A stretch of DNA of 64,000 nucleotides, taken from M3007 sp044226205 (GTDB lineage: Bacteria; Bacteroidota; Bacteroidia; Chitinophagales; Saprospiraceae). The notes below the pieces were generated by a model. That model worked only from the letters and a program-made list of their open reading frames with translations, made no database searches and had not been told where the DNA came from. The first letter of the stretch is position 1. Each line of letters starts with the position of its first letter. Shown here in pieces: positions 8,400-16,149 of the stretch. The translations under genes and the position numbers were made by a program. The DNA is taken from contig JBGAHL010000013.1 of assembly GCA_044226205.1 (NCBI GenBank), positions 1 to 64,000 on the forward strand, given 5' to 3'.

Positions 8400-9871
8400 T
8401 CCTCCCGCAAAAAATGAATGGTTTTTTCAATGTCGTCGCTCAGTACGCGGTCGCCGTCGAGCCGCGCAACGTGTTGGCGATAAGCCTCGTACGCCGCTTC
8501 GATCGACGCTGAGGAGCGCAGCGGTCGTCTGAATTCGAGCGCCTGCATGCTCACCATAAATTCGATGGCCAGCAGCCGTTCGAGGTTAAGCACCACCCGC
8601 CGCGCCTTGGTGGCGGCGTTTGCGGCCATGGACACGTGATCTTCCTGTCCGTTGCAGCTCACGATGCTGTCGGCCGAAGCCGGGGTGCACAGCGTTTTGT
8701 TCTGACTGACGATGGCGGCCGCCGTGTATTGGGCGATCATCATGCCCGAATGCAGGCCCGGGTCGGCGGTCAGAAAAGCCGGCAGCCCGCGTTGTCCGCC
8801 GATCATCTGGTAAATACGCCTTTCCGCGATGCTGCCCAGTTCGGCCAGCGCCAGCGCCAGGTAGTCGAGGGGCAGGGCCAGGGGTTGCGCATGGAAATTG
8901 CCGCCGGAAAGAATCAGGTCCTGATCGGGGAACACGTTGGGGTTGTCGGTGACGGAATTGATCTCGGTCAGCACCGTTTTTTCAATAAAATCGAGGGCGT
9001 CGTGCGAGGCGCCGTGCACTTGCGGGACGCAGCGGAAGGCGTAGGGGTCTTGCACGCTGGTTTTGGTCGCAGCAGCGATCTGGCTGTCCGACAGCCAGTT
9101 GCGCAGGCGTTCAGCCACCGACACCTGTCCGTGGTGCGGGCGGATGCGATGAATATTGGGGTCGAGGGGCGACAGGCGGCAGTTGAAGGCGTCGTAGCCG
9201 AGGGCGGCGTTGAAATCGGCCAGCCTCGACAGCCGGCGGCTTTGCAGGAGGCACCAGACGGCGTAGGCCGAGGAAAACTGGGTGCCGTTGAGCAGGGCCA
9301 GGGCTTCCTTGGCTTTGAACTGGAGGGGCCTCAGGTCGTGCTGTTGCAGCACGGCATCGGCACGCAGGCGCTGGCCTTCAAACCACACTTCGCCGAGGCC
9401 TACGAGCGGCAGCGACAGGTGCGCCAGCGGCGCGAGGTCGCCCGACGCGCCCAGAGAACCGAGTTCGAAAATGACCGGGCTGATACCTGCATTGAAAAAA
9501 TCGGCCAGCCGTTCCACCACTTTGACGCGCACGGCCGAAAAACCCTGCGACAGGCTCTGAATTTTGAGCAGCAGCATGATCCGAACGATTTCCTCGGGCA
9601 CCAGATCGCCTGTGCCGGCCGCGTGCGACATGACGAGGTTGTGCTGTAATTGTCCGATTTCTTCGTCGGGAATCCGAACATCGCAAAGGGAGCCGAAGCC
9701 GGTGTTGATGCCGTAAAACAGTTCGTTGTTGGCGCCGATCTTTTGGTCGAGATAGTCGCGGCAATGGGCAATACGCTGAATGGCATGGTCGGAAAGCGCG
9801 ATCGGCTGTCGATGTCGAATGATTTGCTCGATGCTTTCCAGGGAAATCTGGTCGGGCTGGATGTAATACAC
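8381..9871 (-). CDS. hutH: Aromatic amino acid ammonia-lyase, probably histidine ammonia-lyase
   Basis: 496 residues. The MIO-forming Ala-Ser-Gly is in GSLGASGDLAPLAHLSL (about 143-159). Substrate-side residues are of the histidine/tyrosine lyase type: MSHAAGTG (His at about 85) and a QEDHVSM block near residue 415. Histidine ammonia-lyase converts histidine to urocanate. No hutU, hutI or hutG lies nearby, and related tyrosine lyases supply pigment synthesis in Bacteroidota, so substrate is open. The 3' end overlaps the convergent lipoprotein gene. Confidence 0.88.
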   Translation of the reverse strand: MYYIQPDQISLESIEQIIRHRQPIALSDHAIQRIAHCRDYLDQKIGANNELFYGINTGFGSLCDVRIPDEEIGQLQHNLVMSHAAGTGDLVPEEIVRIMLLLKIQSLSQGFSAVRVKVVERLADFFNAGISPVIFELGSLGASGDLAPLAHLSLPLVGLGEVWFEGQRLRADAVLQQHDLRPLQFKAKEALALLNGTQFSSAYAVWCLLQSRRLSRLADFNAALGYDAFNCRLSPLDPNIHRIRPHHGQVSVAERLRNWLSDSQIAAATKTSVQDPYAFRCVPQVHGASHDALDFIEKTVLTEINSVTDNPNVFPDQDLILSGGNFHAQPLALPLDYLALALAELGSIAERRIYQMIGGQRGLPAFLTADPGLHSGMMIAQYTAAAIVSQNKTLCTPASADSIVSCNGQEDHVSMAANAATKARRVVLNLERLLAIEFMVSMQALEFRRPLRSSASIEAAYEAYRQHVARLDGDRVLSDDIEKTIHFLREDHSFLR

Positions 9872-10222
9872 AGGGCGAGGTGTTGGGCGTGGTGAAAAAA
9901 GCGTTGTTAATGCGGGGGGGCGAAATTACGATGTTCGGGGCGCAAAGCATTGCAGGCCGCAAAGGCGGTTAACACCCTTTTAAAAAGGGGTTAAACCGGG
10001 GTTAAATACCCTGTGGGAGTGCCAGACGGCTGTTGCACAAGATTTTGCACGACAAGCAGTTAGAATTTGTTTGGCAAAATTTGTTAAAATCTGAAGGCAA
10101 CTTCCCCCGCCCGGTTTTCGTCAGAAGGCCGCGACACATTGTAAAACCCCCTACTTTTGACGCAAAAATTCGGTAAACCGAGATTGTACATTCATTTATC
10201 CATTCAAATATCAAGACCCACC
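9872..10222. other. Divergent intergenic region, 351 bp
   Basis: No credible gene seen. It carries the upstream signals for hutH (leftward) and ompH (rightward), including TACTTTTG at 10152-10159. A short imperfect hairpin with GGTTAA-type repeats lies at 9968-10008. Confidence 0.5.
10152..10159 (+). promoter_or_regulatory. Putative -7 box TACTTTTG
   Basis: TAnnTTTG match 64 bases upstream of the first ompH start. Confidence 0.45.
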
Positions 10223-10735
10223 ATGATCAAGAAAATCCTTTCGACGGCCTTGTTCTCCCTGTTGCTCACCGGCATTACCACCGCGCAACGCATCGCATAC
10301 GTTGACGTAACGGCTGTGCTGGAAAGCCTGCCGGACTACCAAAAGGCACAGGAACAACTCGACAAAATCGCTACCCAATGGCGCCAGGAAATCGCCCAGG
10401 AGCAGGATAAAATCAAGGGCATGTACAGCAAATTCCAGGCGGAACAGGTACTGCTCAGCGAGGACATGAAAAAACAGCGCGAAGACGAGATCGTCGCCAA
10501 GGAAAAAGAAGTGCGCGAACTCCAGCGTCAGAAATTCGGCCCCGAAGGCGCCCTGTTCAAAAAACGCGAAGAACTGGTCAAACCGATCCAGGACCGCGTC
10601 TATGGCGCCATCGAGAAGTACGCGCAGGACAAAGGCTTCGATTTTATCTTCGATAAAGGCAGCGCTTCCGGCATGTTGTACGCCGACAAACGCTACGATA
10701 AAACCGAAGACATCAAAGCGCTTTTGAAAAAGTAA
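10223..10735 (+). CDS. OmpH/Skp family periplasmic chaperone
   Basis: 170 residues with a signal peptide ending TTAQ (about residue 21). The mature protein begins RIAYVDVTAVLESLPDYQ, the usual OmpH start, followed by a long charged coiled coil (about 35-125) and a C-terminal block with GFDFIFDKGS. Skp-like proteins hold unfolded outer-membrane proteins in the periplasm. The ATG at 10223 is used because the signal peptide starts there. A paralogue follows directly, a pairing common in Bacteroidota. Confidence 0.9.
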   Translation: MIKKILSTALFSLLLTGITTAQRIAYVDVTAVLESLPDYQKAQEQLDKIATQWRQEIAQEQDKIKGMYSKFQAEQVLLSEDMKKQREDEIVAKEKEVRELQRQKFGPEGALFKKREELVKPIQDRVYGAIEKYAQDKGFDFIFDKGSASGMLYADKRYDKTEDIKALLKK

Positions 10736-10835
10736 ACCCTTGACCGCGGCGTCGGGCAGTAGTTTGGAACGCGGCATTGCGAATTGCCGGCAGCCAAATT
10801 ACTGCCCGCGCCCGCTGCCCACGGCCAACTTTACT

Positions 10836-10843
10836 TACCTTTG
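10836..10843 (+). promoter_or_regulatory. Putative -7 box TACCTTTG
   Basis: TAnnTTTG match 22 bases upstream of the second ompH start, suggesting it has its own promoter. Confidence 0.45.
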
Positions 10844-10864
10844 CCGGTAAATTCAACATTTGAC

Positions 10865-11371
10865 ATGAAGAAAACGATTGTTCTGACCCTGAGTCTCCTT
10901 TTGACCCTGAGCGTTTCGACGTTCGCCCAAAAATTCGGCTATTGCAACTCCCTGGCCTTGCTCGCCGATTTGCCCGAAGTAAAACAGGCCGACAGCGATC
11001 TGCAGGCCTTCCAGACCCAACTCAACAAACGCGGCCAGGAAATGCTGAAGCAACTCCAGGACAGTGCCGCCGAACTGGATCGCAAAAAAGAAAACGGCCA
11101 GATCTCGCCCAAAGATTACGACGCACAGGCGGGCGCCTTGCAGGAAGAACAGGCCAAACTTGAAGCCTATCAGCAGGATGTGTACCGCCAGCTGGCCGAA
11201 AAACGCCAAAAACTGTACAATCCGATCCTCGAACGCGTCAATCAGGCCATGAAAGACGTCGCCAACGAGCAAGGCTACACGATGGTGTTCGACATGGCTT
11301 CTTCCATCCTGATCTACGCCGACGAATCGCTCGACGTAACCCCGCTCGTAAAGGCCAAACTAGCCCACTGA
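10865..11371 (+). CDS. OmpH/Skp family periplasmic chaperone, second copy
   Basis: 168 residues: signal peptide ending TFAQ, then KFGYCNSLALLADLPEVKQA, a central coiled coil (about 40-125) and GYTMVFDMAS near the C-terminus. It is clearly related to the preceding protein. The start at 10865 begins the signal peptide, so the longer frame from 10784 is not used. Glutamate racemase starts 8 bases after the stop, so the two are likely co-transcribed, tying outer-membrane biogenesis to cell-wall precursor supply. Confidence 0.9.
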   Translation: MKKTIVLTLSLLLTLSVSTFAQKFGYCNSLALLADLPEVKQADSDLQAFQTQLNKRGQEMLKQLQDSAAELDRKKENGQISPKDYDAQAGALQEEQAKLEAYQQDVYRQLAEKRQKLYNPILERVNQAMKDVANEQGYTMVFDMASSILIYADESLDVTPLVKAKLAH

Positions 11372-11378
11372 TCCTTCC

Positions 11379-12137
11379 GTGCAACAGCCCATCGGCTTTT
11401 TCGATTCCGGCATCGGCGGGCTCTCCGTTTTGCACGAGGCCCTGCAGTTGTTGCCGCACGAACACTTTCTCTATTTCGCCGACAGCGACAATGCGCCTTA
11501 CGGGGTGCGTTCCAAGGCGGAGGTGCGTGATTTGTTGCTTCAAGCACTCGATTTCCTCGCCGGCTTCGATCCGCAGGCAATCGTAGTGGCCTGTAACACA
11601 GCGACCAGCGCGGCCATCGGCGATGCGCGGCAGCGTTATCCGTTCCCGGTAATTGGTATGGAACCTGCCGTAAAACCGGCCGTCGGGGCGACTGGCCCCG
11701 ACAAACGGGTGCTCGTGGTGGCTACGGAATTGACCCTTCGGGAAGAAAAATTTCACCACCTCGTAGCCCGTGTCGATACCGACCAGCGCGTCGATTACCT
11801 GCCTTTGCAGGAACTCGTGGCCTGGGCCGAGCGCTTCGAATTTTCAGACGAGGTGATTGTGCCCTATTTGCGGCAAAAACTGGCAGCATTCGATCTCGAC
11901 GCCTACGGCGCCATTGTGCTGGGCTGCACGCATTTTATTTTTTTCAAAAAAGCGTTCCGGCAGGTTCTGCCCGCGCACGTTCAAATTCTGGACGGCAATC
12001 GCGGCACCGTCAACAACCTCATGAACCAATTGGAACACCGCGCCGAACAGGGCGATACCGCCGTTCGGTGGTTTATTTCCGGCCGGCCGGCCGAAGCCGC
12101 CTATTTTCAAAAATACCTTGATTTATTGGAAAAATGA
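11379..12137 (+). CDS. murI: Glutamate racemase
   Basis: 252 residues starting at GTG. Motifs: FFDSGIGGLSVL (7-18), YFADSDNAPYG, VVACNTATSAA with the first catalytic cysteine (about residue 70), and GCTHFIFF with the second (about 183). It interconverts L- and D-glutamate, supplying D-Glu for peptidoglycan in the cytoplasm. No ATG is available in frame near the conserved N-terminus, so the GTG is well supported. Confidence 0.93.
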   Translation: MQQPIGFFDSGIGGLSVLHEALQLLPHEHFLYFADSDNAPYGVRSKAEVRDLLLQALDFLAGFDPQAIVVACNTATSAAIGDARQRYPFPVIGMEPAVKPAVGATGPDKRVLVVATELTLREEKFHHLVARVDTDQRVDYLPLQELVAWAERFEFSDEVIVPYLRQKLAAFDLDAYGAIVLGCTHFIFFKKAFRQVLPAHVQILDGNRGTVNNLMNQLEHRAEQGDTAVRWFISGRPAEAAYFQKYLDLLEK

Positions 12138-12169
12138 CAGGGTTTGGGCCCTTTCTGCCCAAACCCTGT
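12137..12169. terminator. Terminator between murI and the LysM gene
   Basis: A 13-bp stem, ACAGGGTTTGGGC with GCCCAAACCCTGT, overlaps the murI stop and is followed by TCTTTTT. The LysM gene converges on it. Confidence 0.8.
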
Positions 12170-12175
12170 TCTTTT

Positions 12176-13372
12176 TCAGGCGAAACTCATGCCCGAGTTG
12201 ATCACGCCCACCGTGCGGTTGCGCACGCGGTCGTCGACGGTTGTGTCGGCAATGGTTTGGGCCACCAGGCGCTCGTTGATCTGGCCGAGCGCGGCGAGCG
12301 AGGTAAGCCGCATTTGAGCCGCCACCTGCGAAACGGCATCGCTCACGATCCGGCTCATGCCGCCGTTGCCCTGATTGACTGCCAGCGCGATGACGATGGT
12401 CAGCATGGCTTCCGAGGTGAGGATATCGCTGAGCCTGGGCACCTGAATGCGGATGCCGGCCACGTTGAGGTCGAGGCGGTAGTTGAGGGCGGGTTGTACG
12501 TAGAGGCTGTTGGCCATGCGCAGTTGTTCGCGCACGAGGGTGGGGTCGAAGCCGGCCTGAATAAATGCGCCGTAAAGCCGCGGATTGCCTTGGATATACA
12601 GCCAGGCGTCGTCGCCATAGCGTTTTCTGCCGTAGTCGTCGAGCACGGTTACGTTGCCGCCTTCCGTATCGATACCGACCCGCTGGAAAACGCGGGCAAA
12701 CTGGCTCGGGGCGTTGAGTTCCATACTGACCAGCAAGCGGTTGAGGCTGGCGCCGACCGCGGAAGAGCCGGTAAACTGGATAAATCCGTAGGAAAAAATG
12801 GCTTTGTCGTAGCTGTTGATGGCGTCGAATTTGCCTTCGTGGGTCGAGACGTACTGGAGCGCTTTGGCCTGCGCCCAACTAAGCCCCACCGACTGAACCG
12901 AATTGATGTCGAGGTTCATGGTGGATTGGCCGGCGTAAAGGATACCGGCTGGGTACACCATGTAGCGGGAATTGGTCAGGTTGTCGCGCATATTGGCCAC
13001 CACCGTACTGCCGTTGAGCAAGGGGACGGTGAGGAAATAGCGTTTGAATCCTGCATCCTGACGGACGTCAAGTGCAAATTGCTGGCGCGCCGAACGGTAG
13101 TCCGAACCGCCCCAGTTGCCGCCGGAGGAGGGATTGGAAGGCGGTGCAGGGGGAATGGTCGGGATGGTCGGTACGGGAGGTACGGGCGTTTGCGGTTGGG
13201 CGGGTTGGGCGCCTCCCGAATCGACCCATACTTTAAGTTTTTGCCCGATGCTCAGGCTGCTGCTGCTCAGACTGTTGAGGTTTTGGAGTTCCGTCACGCT
13301 CATGCCGAATCGGCGGGCGATGCCGTACAGGGTGTCACCTGCGGCGACGGTGTAGGTAGCGAGTGTTCTCAT
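12176..13372 (-). CDS. LysM-domain protein with a lysozyme/chitosanase-like region
   Basis: 398 residues. One LysM domain occupies about residues 5-50 (YTVAAGDTLYGIARRFGMSV). A proline-rich linker follows (55-85), then a region with YVSTHEGKFDAINSYDKAI and YGFIQFTGSSAVG, which resembles the active-site part of chitosanase/lysozyme-like muramidases. No signal peptide is visible; the LysM domain begins almost at the start codon. It could be a cytoplasmic protein, be released by another route, or be of phage origin, but no phage genes are nearby. The exact enzymatic class is uncertain. Confidence 0.75.
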   Translation of the reverse strand: MRTLATYTVAAGDTLYGIARRFGMSVTELQNLNSLSSSSLSIGQKLKVWVDSGGAQPAQPQTPVPPVPTIPTIPPAPPSNPSSGGNWGGSDYRSARQQFALDVRQDAGFKRYFLTVPLLNGSTVVANMRDNLTNSRYMVYPAGILYAGQSTMNLDINSVQSVGLSWAQAKALQYVSTHEGKFDAINSYDKAIFSYGFIQFTGSSAVGASLNRLLVSMELNAPSQFARVFQRVGIDTEGGNVTVLDDYGRKRYGDDAWLYIQGNPRLYGAFIQAGFDPTLVREQLRMANSLYVQPALNYRLDLNVAGIRIQVPRLSDILTSEAMLTIVIALAVNQGNGGMSRIVSDAVSQVAAQMRLTSLAALGQINERLVAQTIADTTVDDRVRNRTVGVINSGMSFA

Positions 13373-13523
13373 AAAGCGACGTTGGCAGTATAATTCAGTT
13401 GGAACTGCGATGTTAGTTAAAATGTTGCATGCAAGGCTTCGATTTCGGACATAAAAGATTGAAAATCCTGCTTATAACATATATCCGTCCGTCGAATTGT
13501 CTGTGCCGTTCCAAGGGTCTGGT

Positions 13524-14549
13524 TCAATGCAGGATCTTCCAGAAAAGCTCTCGCATGAGTTGTGTTTCGTCGGTATTGTCGCTGTTGTCGGGGCTGGGCT
13601 CTTCCGGGTAGACGCCTTTGGCGCGCAGGTCGTAGTCGCGAAGCCAGCCGAGAATGGCGATGGTTTTTTCCAGTGAATAGTGTTGGACGGCGATTTTATA
13701 GTCTTTCAAAAACCATTCCGATCGCAGATCCAGGGTTTTTAATTGTTCGGCTTCGGGCGCATTTTTGACAAAATGAAGGGCGTACACCTTGGAAAAAAAA
13801 CTGTACAGGCTCGATAAAGTCACGATGAAAGGGTTGCGCCGGATATTGGCTGCAAAGTATTGCTCGATGCGCGCGGCTTTGGGCAAGTCCTTGGTTGCCA
13901 ATGCTTTTTGCAGTTCAAAGACATTGTAATCCTTGCTGATGCCGACGTATTCCTGCACGTGATGGGGAGTCACTGTTGCGCCGGCGGGCAGGTTGAGGGC
14001 CAGTTTGTCCAGTTCGTTGGCCACTTTGGCGATATCCGTTCCGAGATAGTCGGCCAGCAGGGCTGTGGCCGCGGGTTCGATACCGATTTTGTTTTCCTTG
14101 CAATAGTTTGAAATCCAGTCGGCAACCTGGTTGTCGTACAGTTTTTTGCTCTCGAATACCACGGCGTGGGTTTTGAGCGCTTTGCCGAATTTGGTGTTGA
14201 GGTCGTACTTTTTATGCTTGTAACACAGGACAAAGAGGGTAGTGGACATCGGATTTTCCACATAACCCATCAATTCCCCAATCCCTTTCATCTCCTGAGC
14301 CTCGCGCAAAATGACCACCTGACGCTCGCTCATCATGGGGTAGCGGCGCAGGTAATCGAGCAAGCTGATGGCATCCACGTCCTTGCCGTACAGGATCGTC
14401 TGGTTGAAACTTTTCTCCGCTTCGGGCAGGGCGCGGGCCTCGATGGCCTCTGCGATCTGGTCGATAAAAAAGGGCTCCTCGCCGTGCAGGAAATAGATCG
14501 GGGCAAACTTGCCGGCCCGGATATCGCGAAGAATGTCTTGGATCGTCAT
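13524..14549 (-). CDS. holA: DNA polymerase III delta subunit
   Basis: 341 residues. The N-terminus has FAPIYFLHGEEPFFIDQIAE (about 14-33), followed by LYGKDVDAISLLDYLRRYPMMSERQVVILREA, both typical of HolA. The central AAA+-like fold and C-terminal helical collar domain follow. Delta opens the sliding clamp as part of the clamp loader. The divergent gene at 14695 starts 145 bases away. Confidence 0.9.
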   Translation of the reverse strand: MTIQDILRDIRAGKFAPIYFLHGEEPFFIDQIAEAIEARALPEAEKSFNQTILYGKDVDAISLLDYLRRYPMMSERQVVILREAQEMKGIGELMGYVENPMSTTLFVLCYKHKKYDLNTKFGKALKTHAVVFESKKLYDNQVADWISNYCKENKIGIEPAATALLADYLGTDIAKVANELDKLALNLPAGATVTPHHVQEYVGISKDYNVFELQKALATKDLPKAARIEQYFAANIRRNPFIVTLSSLYSFFSKVYALHFVKNAPEAEQLKTLDLRSEWFLKDYKIAVQHYSLEKTIAILGWLRDYDLRAKGVYPEEPSPDNSDNTDETQLMRELFWKILH

Positions 14550-14694
14550 GGTCGGGTGCGAAGATACGCGATGCCAAATATGCAGTTTGCCGTGCCACGG
14601 GCGTGTTGAAAAAATATTTTATCGCAAATATGTAGTTAAGATAAATTTAAACATCTTAATACTGCGTTGTTGCATAATACAAAACCGGATCATC

Positions 14695-15291
14695 ATGAAA
14701 CCTCAGAATTTCCTCCGTAGCCTGGCCTTCTCGGGCTTTTTTTTGCACGTCGACCCCAGCATTCTTGCACAAAACTGTGAAACCCCGCAAACTCCGGACG
14801 CTCCGGGCAAGGCGCCCGATTCGACGACCCAGGCAAAAACCGCCGCCAAACCTGTGGCGACACACAACGGATTTCTGAAAAACTGGGATTTCAACGGCGG
14901 CCAACTGACCCTGCCCTTCAAAATCCGCAAGGCGCCCGAAAAACACACCTTCCGGCTTACCACCGACGTGACGATCGGCGGCTACATCGGCGCCAACAAA
15001 GTCTTGTCGGAAAAGAAAAACTACCGCCTTCTGGTGCCGCTGACCGCCGGACTCACCTTCATTAACCTTGAAAACGAACAAGCCTCGCTCGACCTCGAAC
15101 CGACGGCAGGCGATGTGGTGCCCGGCATCACCTGGAGCAGCGGGCTGATCCTGCAACTGGGCGATTGCAACGTTGGGCTGGTGTTTGGAAAAGACTATGC
15201 CAGCGGCATCGGCGACGACTGGCAGTACAACGGCAAATGGTGGTGGTCGTTCGCCATCGGTTATGCCTTTACCGGCGGACTGAAAGAGTGA
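14695..15291 (+). CDS. Hypothetical secreted protein
   Basis: 198 residues with a signal peptide (about residues 1-27, ending ILAQ). A Thr/Lys/Ala-rich stretch follows, then a segment from about residue 60 that alternates like a small outer-membrane beta-barrel: FRLTTDVTIGGYIGANKVL, then LLVPLTAGLTFINLE, and an aromatic C-terminal strand WWWSFAIGYAF. No family recognised. Upstream DNA is unusually AT-rich for the window. It may be an outer-membrane or periplasmic protein. Confidence 0.7.
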   Translation: MKPQNFLRSLAFSGFFLHVDPSILAQNCETPQTPDAPGKAPDSTTQAKTAAKPVATHNGFLKNWDFNGGQLTLPFKIRKAPEKHTFRLTTDVTIGGYIGANKVLSEKKNYRLLVPLTAGLTFINLENEQASLDLEPTAGDVVPGITWSSGLILQLGDCNVGLVFGKDYASGIGDDWQYNGKWWWSFAIGYAFTGGLKE

Positions 15292-15323
15292 AACGCGGTA
15301 TTTCCCCAATAGAATCCATACAA

Positions 15324-15473
15324 AGAGGCCGTCTCATAAGCCCTTTTGCTCAAAATCCTGCAAAATTTAATTTTCAATCGCGGCCAACTGACGGGGTGAC
15401 TCCAAAGTCACCCCGTCAGTAATAACCTGAATGCGATATAATATTTGCTATGCTACATTATGAGGCAGCCTCT
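15324..15473. mobile_element. MITE-like element, 150 bp
   Basis: Imperfect terminal inverted repeats AGAGGCCGTCTCATAA (15324-15339) and TTATGAGGCAGCCTCT (15458-15473) match at 14 of 16 positions. They look like the ends of IS elements with GAGGCTGTCTCA-type termini. The interior has no ORF but contains a perfect 15-bp hairpin at 15387-15420. No clear target duplication is visible. Confidence 0.6.
15387..15420. repeat. Perfect 15-bp hairpin inside the MITE-like element
   Basis: ACTGACGGGGTGACT and its exact reverse complement are separated by four bases (CCAA). No T-tract follows, so it is not an obvious terminator. Confidence 0.75.
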
Positions 15474-15518
15474 ATTCTACCAGGTTGAATGATAACTTCC
15501 CGGCATCGGCATGCACCG

Positions 15519-15938
15519 TTAATTTTTGCGGTCGTGGCGATTTTCTTTCCGATCGCGTTTGTTTTCAGCGCGATCACGTTTGTTCTCTGCCCGGTCAGCC
15601 TTGTTTTCAGCGCGGTCGCGTTTGTTTTCGGCGCGGTCGCGGTGGTCTTCGGCTTTGTCTCTTTTGTCTTCCATTTTGTCGAGTCGGCCGCCGTCGTGTT
15701 TCTCGTCGCGCCTGTCTTCGCGGCGGTCGCGTTTGTTTTCGGCGCGGTCGGCTTTGTTTTCGGCGCGATCACGGCGATTTTCCGCCCTGTCGCGTTTGTT
15801 TTCAGCGCGATCGGCCTTGTTTTCGGCGCGGTCGATTTTGTTTTCGGCTTTGTCGACCGATTGGGGTTGCTGGGCACTGAGTTGGGTGGCAAAGCCGAAA
15901 GAAAGCAGGCAGAGGAGCAGGAACAAATGCTTTTTCAT
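15519..15938 (-). CDS. Secreted heptad-repeat protein (DRAENKR repeats)
   Basis: 139 residues. A signal peptide ends at about residue 22 (LSAQ). The rest is almost entirely seven-residue units of the form DRAENKR, with about ten units before and five after a central Asp/Arg/His-rich break (about residues 70-92). The pattern predicts a highly charged helical rod or coiled coil. No enzyme motif is present. Repeat proteins of this sort are periplasmic or surface proteins of unknown role. The 21-base DNA period makes the copy number prone to slippage. Confidence 0.75.
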   Translation of the reverse strand: MKKHLFLLLCLLSFGFATQLSAQQPQSVDKAENKIDRAENKADRAENKRDRAENRRDRAENKADRAENKRDRREDRRDEKHDGGRLDKMEDKRDKAEDHRDRAENKRDRAENKADRAENKRDRAENKRDRKENRHDRKN

Positions 15939-16149
15939 AAATGTCCGTGTTGATTTTGAGTGTAAATAATGCGTTTGGACGGAAAGAAAACAAAGCGGTT
16001 TAAGTCCTGGCGGCGCTTTAACAGGCTCTTAACGCGCCGGGGCAATTGTCCGGGATTAGCCAAGCGCTTGGTGACGCCGTGAAATACAGGTGCATTGGAC
16101 TACCTTTCGCGTCGTTTTTCAAACCCGTTCTTTTTCCATCCTTCGAAAC

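Noticed and set aside
8381..9871. Part of a hut operon
   Set aside because: No other hut genes are present; neighbours are a hypothetical lipoprotein gene and ompH.
10002..10214. 70-codon minus-strand frame in the hutH-ompH gap
   Set aside because: Crosses the ompH promoter region, has no coding character and no recognisable signal or domain.
12176..13372. Contractile injection system or prophage piece
   Set aside because: LysM proteins occur in such clusters, but no tail sheath, tube, baseplate or AAA gene is nearby.
15519..15938. CRISPR-like or satellite array
   Set aside because: The 21-base period encodes an in-frame heptad protein with a signal peptide; there are no unique spacers.
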